Assembly (NCBI GenBank): GCA_933228675.1
Contig: OW121743.1
Coordinates: 113,385,781-113,449,780 of the forward strand
DNA from: Stomorhina lunata
Taxonomy: Eukaryota > Arthropoda > Insecta > Diptera > Rhiniidae
Direction of reading: 5' to 3'
DNA: 64,000 nt
Shown here: positions 57,096-64,000 of the stretch, piece after piece
Layout: every line of letters starts with the position of its first letter
Numbering within the stretch: the stretch's first letter is position 1
The notes under the pieces: model-generated
Database searches by the model: none
What the model saw: the letters and a program-made list of their open reading frames with translations, nothing else
Told to the model about the DNA's origin: nothing
Program-made: the position numbers and the translations under genes

Positions 57096-58440
57096 ATCCA
57101 TGGTTGTTGTAGTAATGTTATTATATTTAATTAGGAAACAAAAAAAGCATAATTTGGAAAATATTTTGGATGGTATCTATATATATTGTAATATCTCGAA
57201 AACTGTTCCACTATTAACTATTCTGACTTCAAATTCGGATTCAGCAGATAATTTAAATATTGCATATCAGATTCATTTGGTCCAAAAACTGTTACGTAGT
57301 GTAGTTTTTATGAAATTTGACACAAACATAGATAACCAATGTTATTGAAATTTGTTGATTTCGGTACATTATCTCGGATATCTTCCTTAGGAAAGATTTT
57401 CCTCAAGACTCAAAAAATTAGAAAATATATGTATGTCTCTGAACATAAATACCAACTATATAGATTCACTGAAACACCGTCGCAATGTGGGGCGTGTCAC
57501 ACAGTTCTATCGTTACCTCTTTGGTATGTGCCCAAAAAAAATTAGGATACTTTTAATCATCTGTTAAAAGTATCCTTAAGTTGTCAATTATTCAGTAAAT
57601 CGAACAACACATTATATATATGCGGAATTTATTTTCCGCAGAAGTTTTTACTTCCACTTGTAATATAGGAAAATTCAAATCAAATGTCCACGATAACTAC
57701 TTTCCCCTCCCATAATCTATTTTTTTAGTTCCAACACAATGTGTTGCATTAGCAATTGGCATCTACTGTTTGTTGGTCCTACATGGCTCAAGGGTTTAAA
57801 TCTTAAATGATAACTTGGCTATTATAAGGTTTTCCGCAAGATTGTTGTAGCATTATGACTACAATATCATCTTTTCCACGTTCCCAAACTTTTCAAAAAC
57901 CCTTAGATCTTGAAATTTGATACAGAATAAATTCTCTAATAATATCTATTTATGACGCCATTTTGAATATTATGCTACTTTTTATTTCACATGCATACAT
58001 ACTTACATATTTGATACAACTAGAGAAGTAGAAAACACCGTAATAATTATAAACAAAACGTGTGCATCGGCTGCTGTCATTTTGAACGGCTTTAAATGTC
58101 ATCCCTTTGTAAGAGCAGCAGCGGGAACAAAAACAGCAAAAAAGATTACAATCAGTTTCTATTTTTTGTTGTTGTTCCAAGTTTTGTTGTAACTCATTCA
58201 AGTGCGATGCGAAAATATAAATTTTACTTTAAAGGCCCACTGATGTTTTGATACATTTATTATCAAGGGTTGTTTGATATGACTTGAAAACAAAATCATT
58301 TAAAATGATTTAAATGAAGAGCAAATATTTCACCATTTTATAGTCAATGGGAAATGGAAAAGAAATTTTTTAGAATGAATGGTGTTGGTACGACATGATT
58401 TAGTTTTAGTCAAAATTTGCATGGATTAGTTTATTTAGAA
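57096..58440. other. Intergenic sequence, no gene seen
   Basis: Short frames at 57100-57348, 57339-57545 and 57950-58201 show no recognisable domain. No transposon ends are identified. Confidence 0.45.
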
Positions 58441-58745
58441 TCTCTTCTTAGTTTATGGGCAAGAATTATAGAAAGAGGCCAATTAATAGCTCAACTACTT
58501 ACTGGTTAATGGGTATTAGGCTATGTAAAACTTCTCTAACTAATGCATTTGAAGTTCGGTAAAGGTCGTAGGTCTCTTTCAATGAGTCTTAAAATGGAAT
58601 CGGATGCAGCTCATTGTCTGAGAGAAGTACCCCTTGTCCCAATTGGAAGGTTGTGTGCATTATTTATGTATTCTCAATTCTCATTTTTTTGCTATTATTG
58701 CAATAAAACAAAAATAGTTAAACATTTTTTCAAATTTTGTTAAGT
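58441..58745 (+). repeat. Dispersed repeat related to 1280-1330
   Basis: 58480-58535 (TACTGGTTAATGGGTATTAG, then GCTATGTAAAACTTCTCT) is closely similar to 1285-1327. The following GC-richer segment, containing GGAATCGGATGCAGCTCATT, looks transposon-derived. I cannot name the family. Confidence 0.4.
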
Positions 58746-58820
58746 ACAACTGTTGGCCTCACATTACCCCACTCAGTCGGACTAATTTCGACCACTTTTT
58801 CGAGTAAATGAGGTAGTACT

Positions 58821-58891
58821 AAAAGATAAGAGGTTTAAGACCAGCATTTGTGATGCCATTACAAATGTTGGTCTTAAACCTCTTATCTTTT
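58821..58891. repeat. 31-bp near-perfect hairpin
   Basis: The left arm 58821-58851 starts AAAAGATAAGAGGTTTAAGA. The right arm 58861-58891 is its reverse complement, with one G-to-T pair that would be a G-U wobble in RNA. The loop is 9 nt (GATGCCATT). It could be a fold-back element, the tip of a MITE or a small-RNA precursor. Confidence 0.85.
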
Positions 58892-58939
58892 AATTTGACC
58901 CACAGAAGATAGTTCAAAATATGCAAGATTATGAAGAAC

Positions 58940-61154
58940 TTATTTTGAAAGTGGATTAAGTCCATTTTTTTTCAAATTGTGATGTAAAGAGTTTTGCGTC
59001 TTAGTGTTTTTTAAAAATACAGGTGACCAGATTTAGTAAATTAAATCTTAAGTTTTGATCAGAACCTATCAAATTTTTTCTTTCATAAAAATAAATTTAT
59101 AAAAACCATTTGGAAATTCGTTTTTTAACGGGTTGCACTTTCAAAACAAACATTTCAAAATATTCATTATTTTGAATTGAAAATGTATTGGACATAAACT
59201 GTTTTCAAAACAAATAAGATTTTAATTTTTAGTTTTATAAGAAAAAATGTTTACTTTTGAATTGAAAAATGTATGGGACTTAATCCACTTCCAAAACAAA
59301 TAAAACAAAAAATTTTGTTACAAAAAATTCTGCCAAATATTTTTCATAGCAAAGTTCCTATAAAAAGTAAATTTTCGATAAAATTGCTATAAAATGCAAA
59401 TTTTTTAAAAATCTCCTATAAAAAGTAAATTTTTGAAAAATTTCCTATGAAAAGTAAATTTTTGAAAAATTTGGTATAAAAAGTAAATTTTTCAAAAATT
59501 TCCTACAAAAAAAGTAAATTTTTGAAAAATTTCCTACAAAAAGTAAATTTTTGAAAAATTTTATATAAAAAGTAAATTTTTGAAAAATTTTATATAAAAA
59601 GTAAATTTTTGAGAAAAATTTCTTATAAAAAGTAAATTTTTGAGAAAAATTTCTTATAAAAAGTAAATTTTTGACAAATTTCCTATAAAAAGTAAATTTT
59701 TGAAAAATTTCCTATAAAAAGTAAATTTTTCAAAAATTTCCTACAAAAAAAGTAAATTTTTGAAAAATTTCCTATAAAAAGTAAATTTTTGAAAAATTTT
59801 ATATAAAAAGTAAATTTTTGAAAAATTTTATATAAAAAGTAAATTTTTGAGAAAAATTTCCTATAAAAAGTAAATTTTTGACAAATTTCCTATAAAAAGT
59901 TAATTTTTGAAAAATTTCCTATAAAAAGTAAATTATTGAAAAATTTCCTATAGAAAGTAATTTTTTGAAAATTTTTCTAAAAAAAAGTAAATTTTTAAAA
60001 AATTTCCTATAAAAAGTAAATTATTGAAAAATTTCCTATAAAAAGTAAATTTTTAAAAAATTTCCTTTTTGAAAAATTTCCTTTAAAAAGTTAATTTTTG
60101 AAAAATTTCCTATAAAAAGTAAATTTTTGAAAAATTTCCTATAAAAAGTAAATATTTGAAAAATTTCCTATAAAAAGTAAATGATTGAAAAATTTCCTAT
60201 AAATAGTAAAATTTTTGAAAAATTTCCTATAAAAAGTAAATTTTTGAAATATTTCCTATAAAAAGTGAATTTTTAAAATTTCCTATAAAAAGTAATTATT
60301 TGAAAAACTTCCTATAAAAGGTAAATTTTTGAAAAATTTTCCATCAAAAAGTAAATTTTTGAAAAATTTCCTTCAAAAAGTAAATTTTTGAAAAATTTCC
60401 TTCAAAAAGTAAATTTTTGAAAAAAATTTTCTATAAAAAGTAAATTTTTGAAAAATTTCCTATAAAAAGAAAATTTTTGAAAAATTTCCTATAAAAAGTA
60501 AATTTTTGAAAAATTTCCTATAAAAACTTAATTTTTGAAAAATTTCCTATAAAAAGTTAATTTTTGAAAAATCTCCTATAAAAAGTAAATTTTTGAAAAA
60601 TCTCCTACAAAAGGTAAATTTTTGAAAAATTTTTTATATAAACTAAAGTTTTGAAAAATTAAAAATCATTCCGCCAATTTTTTAGTGTTTTTTTTTTTCA
60701 ATTGTAGGAAATTGCAAATATTGTTAAATATCAACAAAAACAATCTTAGACTTTTTCTACTATGAAAAAAGTTTAACTTTTACTCTGTTCGAGAAAATAT
60801 TTTTTTTAGAATTTAAAAATTAATTGGACATATCCCACTTAAAAAAAAAACTAAATAAATTATTATTTTGGTTGAAGAAACATTTCCTTTTGAAATTAAA
60901 AAAATAAATTTAAAATTTTTATTTTGTTTGAATAATTTTTTCTTTTAAATTGAAAAATATATGGGACTTAACCACTTTAAAAAAAATTGCATCAAATCGT
61001 TAACTACAAAATGTTTGACTGTCAATTTTTTAGTAGGTTTTGTAAATTTAAAATTAATTATTTTTCGCATAGTAAGATCCACAATTGCAGAACCTTTCCC
61101 CATCATTAACTTATTTTTTTTTTGGAATGTGGACTTATTCCACTTTCAAAATAA
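58940..61154. mobile_element. Candidate TIR element enclosing a 29-bp satellite array
   Basis: The left end TTATTTTGAAAGTGGATTAA continues to GTCCA. The right end (61126-61154) reads, in reverse complement, TTATTTTGAAAGTGGAATAA and GTCCA. Related sub-terminal copies of GGGACTTAATCCACTT occur at about 59190, 59276, 60818 and 60960. The interior holds the satellite at 59340-60660. No target duplication or transposase is visible, so the boundaries are tentative. Confidence 0.5.
59340..60660 (+). repeat. 29-bp satellite array (CCTATAAAAAGTAAATTT), second block
   Basis: About 45 units like those at 55265-57095 but more diverged. It includes a repeated block: TTTTCAAAAATTTCCTACAA occurs near 59487 and 59727 with similar units after each, about 240 bp apart. 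Confidence 0.95.
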
Positions 61155-62553
61155 AGTCATCAAATAAACTTCTAAGTATGAAATGATTTACAATTCTATA
61201 GCCGACAAGTATTTACAAAATAGTTGAATTATTTTCGAAATATACTAAAATTTGCTTAGTTTTTTCACATAAGAAAGTTACATGAGAAATGTGGGTTTCA
61301 AAAACAATTTTTTAACTTTTTGAAAATTTTGTTCAATAAGTTTTAAAAATTGTAATATTTCTTTCCAGTGTCATAAAATGAACTAAAGGGAAAATATAAA
61401 TCAAATAAATAGAGGTCGATAGCTTAAGCCATTTCGCCGTATTTGCAATTTGAAATCGTAGATTTTCGCGAATGTAAATTGTTAGTAACAAAAACATAAA
61501 AAATATTCAAAGTATTCTATTACGTAGGTTTTTATAGACAAAAATGTTAAGGGGTAGCATAATATAGTTACATTATTATAATATTTACTAGTTGTAAACA
61601 ATACTATACAAAATTTAATTTCAAATAAAAATTCTGAAAAACGTGTATATTTATCCAATTTTAAATTTGCAAAAACCCCTGATGTGATAGAGAAAAAAAT
61701 ATAATTCAGTGAAAATAGCTCGTTCAGTTGGCAAACATTTTCATTTTTTTGACCTGTGTTATCAACTGAACAAAAGCAAACACGAACATTTTTCAGTTGC
61801 ATCTTTTTTGACTTCCCACATTTTTTTTTCATATCCTGAAATTCCTGAAAAATTTTTTTTAATAAAAACTCCTTGATAAAATTATGTTTTATGTAAAAAT
61901 ATATTTTATTAAATTGTCAACTATTTTTTTTTTTCATTTTAAACTTAAACACTAGGTAATAATTAATAATAATAGAAAATAATACATTTAAAATCGTTTG
62001 AAAAAGTTTAGAGTATTTACATGAGAATTTTGGAAAAGGAAAAAATATTTTTTATAAAGAAAATTCCCTTAATTTTATGTTTTTTTTTTGAGCAAATACA
62101 TTAAACAATTTTTTTCACAAATAAAATCGTTAATTGCGTTAATCATTTTAAAAATAAAAATTTTGAAAACTTAAAAACTAATCAGAGTTATAAAGTTAGG
62201 ACTATTGCATCGACAATGAAAACGAACTCTGCGTACGATTTTATGAGTCGAGCATAAAAATTCGCCGGAATCCTTAATCCTTGTGGAGAATTTTTTTTTG
62301 TTGTAAATTAAAAAAAGACCTCAGCAATAATCCTGGTCGGTTGGTTGGTCTTATCAAAGAAAATGTTGGGAATCTCTTTTTTTTTTGTTTCATTTGAACT
62401 TAACACTATATCACAAGCATTTTTTTTTGGTGTGGCGGGGGTTTTTGGGGGGTTTATAAAGGAAAGGGAGCTGCTACTCCTTAGTTTTGTTTTTTGTTTA
62501 AGTTATCACATTTTCCAAGAGTTGAAAGGTTTCTTAGTAAAGGCGGTAATATT
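61155..62553. other. Intergenic sequence downstream of the Runt-family gene
   Basis: AT-rich sequence with poly-T runs. The frame at 61482-61832 (minus, 116 codons) has no recognisable domain. This stretch may include distal parts of the gene's 3' UTR, but nothing marks its end reliably. Confidence 0.4.
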
Positions 62554-62559
62554 TTTATT
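62554..62559 (-). promoter_or_regulatory. Candidate poly(A) signal AATAAA
   Basis: TTTATT on the plus strand reads AATAAA on the minus strand, about 270 bp after the stop of the Runt-family exon. In such AT-rich DNA the hexamer is common, so this is only the first plausible candidate. Confidence 0.3.
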
Positions 62560-62826
62560 CCAGTGCTTTTAAAAGGAAATGTTTTTGATGATTTGCCGTC
62601 GGCATTTGTCATATCCAAAAATTTCCTTTACACTTCAAATATACCTCGATTGCTGTACCAGCGCTATCGTTAGAACTGAATCCATCAGTTTTTTTGAAGG
62701 CAAATAGTTAGGGAGCCTTTAAGCGCTGCTGCTTTCATTGGCCATGAGTATACGTTTCCAAGCCAATTCCTTGGCCAGACGTAAGAAAAGATAAGCAATG
62801 ACGACATCTTGCGCCTGATTAACTTC

Positions 62827-63779
62827 TCAGTATGGACGCCAGACGGTCTTTTGGGCATTGTTGGCTGTCTTGAGTTTGGTAGCAGCTGGTAGAGTAGTTT
62901 CGGGTGAAGAGTGACGAGAATGTTGTGATGAAGTCTCATGGAAATAGGCTTTCATGGAGGAAGGAGCCTTTAAATCGCAACGATTGCGAATGGGTAAGTT
63001 AATGTGTTGGGTAGGTGAAGAGCGTGTGGAATCAATGGATTTATCCAAATCCTCGGTAGAGCCATTGAGGCTGGGTACTTGAGGGCGCAAAATGGGTACA
63101 AAGGCTGATTTGACCACATCGATTTGTTCATCATCAGAATCAGCATCGGAGGCTGACTGTTCATGCAAGGAACTGGTTTCTACCGAGGTGTTGAATTTGT
63201 TGTTCAAAGCACTGTGTGTAGGAGAGGAGGACGAAGGTCTCGAGGAAGCCGGGCTGATATGAGCAGGACTGATGTGTTCGGTGGAAGAGTGAGAACCCAA
63301 GGAAGTATTATGCAAGTGATTAGGACGTGCTCTCAGGCCAGCCAAGTTGTAGGGATGGAAGGCATGAGGATGAGCAGCCTTTTGATGAGGATGCATTAAA
63401 TCAGGATGAGCTTGAGCAGCAGCGGCGGCGGCAGCAGCAGCCACAGGATTGAAGGGAAATTGAGGCATGCTATAGGTAGAGCCAGGAGGAGAGGGAATCA
63501 TACTGGCAGCAGCCACAGCAGGAGGAGCTCCAGCTGGTGGTGGTGTTATCTGGCTGGGATGATGATAGTCATTAGGAGAACCAGCCGCATTGGGTGCAGG
63601 CACTACAGTTTGGCCATTTGGCAAAGGTGAGGTCTTGGCCAAAGCGGGATGGTGAACAGCTGCAGCAGCAGCTTGATGGCGGAAGTAATCAGCATAGCCG
63701 TAGGTCATATAGGCAGCATCTAACCAAGCAGGATTTAACATGAATGGATTAAAAGCTCCTGGATGAGGATAACCATAGC
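62827..63779 (-). CDS. run: Runt-domain transcription factor, last coding exon
   Basis: 316 residues plus stop, encoding the C-terminal part of a RUNX-family DNA-binding regulator. In flies runt is a pair-rule, sex-determination and neural gene. After the splice it reads SYGYPHPGAFNPFMLNPAWL, then DAAYMTYGYADYFRHQ, Ala-rich and Pro-rich stretches (A9 near the middle), His-rich segments, an acidic SDADSDDEQIDVV patch, and the terminal VWRPY that recruits Groucho. The acceptor is a T-rich tract ending CTTTAG at 63780. The split serine codon joins exactly to the upstream exon. Runt is preferred over lozenge or the other paralogs because of the YGYPHPGAFNPF and ADYFRHQ segments, from family memory. 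Family assignment is very sure, the paralog less so. Confidence 0.8.
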
Positions 63780-63971
63780 CTAAAGGAGAAAGAAAAAAAA
63801 CAAATCATTAGTAATCAAGTAATATCATAAAAATTTTAGGAAAGAACTCAAAAGTTTTTGTTGTAAATGAAGGAAACTAAAGATTTTTTGAAAAACTATT
63901 TTCCAAAGAAAAATAGTTTTCAAAGTTTTTTTTTTAAAGAACAAAAAATTTAAAACAAACTAAAAACTTAC
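63780..63971 (-). other. run: Intron of the Runt-family gene
   Basis: 192 bp, minus strand. The donor GTAAGT is at 63971-63966 and the acceptor TTTAG ends at 63780 after a polypyrimidine tract. Phase 1: a lone A before the intron and GC after it form a serine codon. A competing donor-like GTAAGC nine bases upstream would break the reading frame across the junction. Confidence 0.85.
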
Positions 63972-64000
63972 TTTGCTTACTTCTTGGCTCCCGTGGTCCA
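63972..64000 (-). CDS. run: Runt-domain exon, partial (end of DNA-binding domain)
   Basis: 29 bases at the window edge encode GPREPRSKQ plus the first base of serine. GPREPR is the conserved end of the Runt DNA-binding domain, so the rest of the domain lies beyond 64000. Confidence 0.85.

Noticed and set aside
57100..57545. Two overlapping 68-82 codon frames right of the 29-bp array
   Set aside because: No recognisable domain, and the composition matches surrounding intergenic DNA.
62970..63630. Other frames, both strands, over the Runt-family exon
   Set aside because: The minus-strand frame ending WRPY has clear family signatures and correct splicing; the others have none.

Overview
This window looks like AT-rich intergenic DNA from a higher dipteran fly. 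The best guess is a calyptrate such as a blow fly or house-fly relative; that is inferred from gene and repeat content, since no species marker is present. The only recognisable host gene is at the right edge on the minus strand: the last exon (62827-63779), an intron (63780-63971) and the last 29 bases of the previous exon (63972-64000) of a Runt-domain transcription factor, most likely runt. It ends in the Groucho-binding WRPY tail. Everything to its left, about 62 kb, is non-coding or transposon-derived.

Mobile elements: (1) a Penelope-like retroelement (28154-31513) with a 794-codon RT plus GIY-YIG ORF between two 618-bp inverted repeats; (2) a 5'-truncated RTE-clade LINE (38378-40858); (3) a split Jockey-clade LINE 3' end (40862-42632); (4) a dead Tc1/mariner element with DD37E spacing (17080-18344) and a second, internally deleted transposase remnant (18470-18790); (5) four DINE-1/mini-me-like (Helentron-type) repeats at 16.3-18.4, 18.8-19.6, 24.8-25.6 and 33.6-35.2 kb, one carrying a ~510-bp (TCTG)n expansion; (6) a three-level nest at 9075-11121, where a hAT-like non-autonomous element holds a second copy of itself, which holds an RTE-tailed insert, each with its own target-site duplication; (7) two MITE families with two copies each, and several tRNA-like SINE fragments.

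Satellites: about 16 kb is arrays of short units (mostly 28-32 bp). Most are variants of one near-palindrome centred on CTATAG with A and T tracts and a changing linker. Two further unit types (about 19 bp at 22.9-23.9 kb and 31 bp at 49-50.5 kb) lack that centre.

Most interesting signal: a ~185-bp repeat (here D) occurs three times, at 2.3, 13.1 and 26.6 kb, always on the plus strand and always inside satellite DNA. Each copy holds a 46-47 nt sequence laid out as a type I hammerhead ribozyme, and the 2.3-kb copy keeps every core nucleotide and all helices. In two of three loci the order is D, then the CTATAG array, then another shared repeat (C). This suggests a composite ribozyme-bearing satellite element. 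The Penelope arms carry a separate, degenerate hammerhead-like fold.
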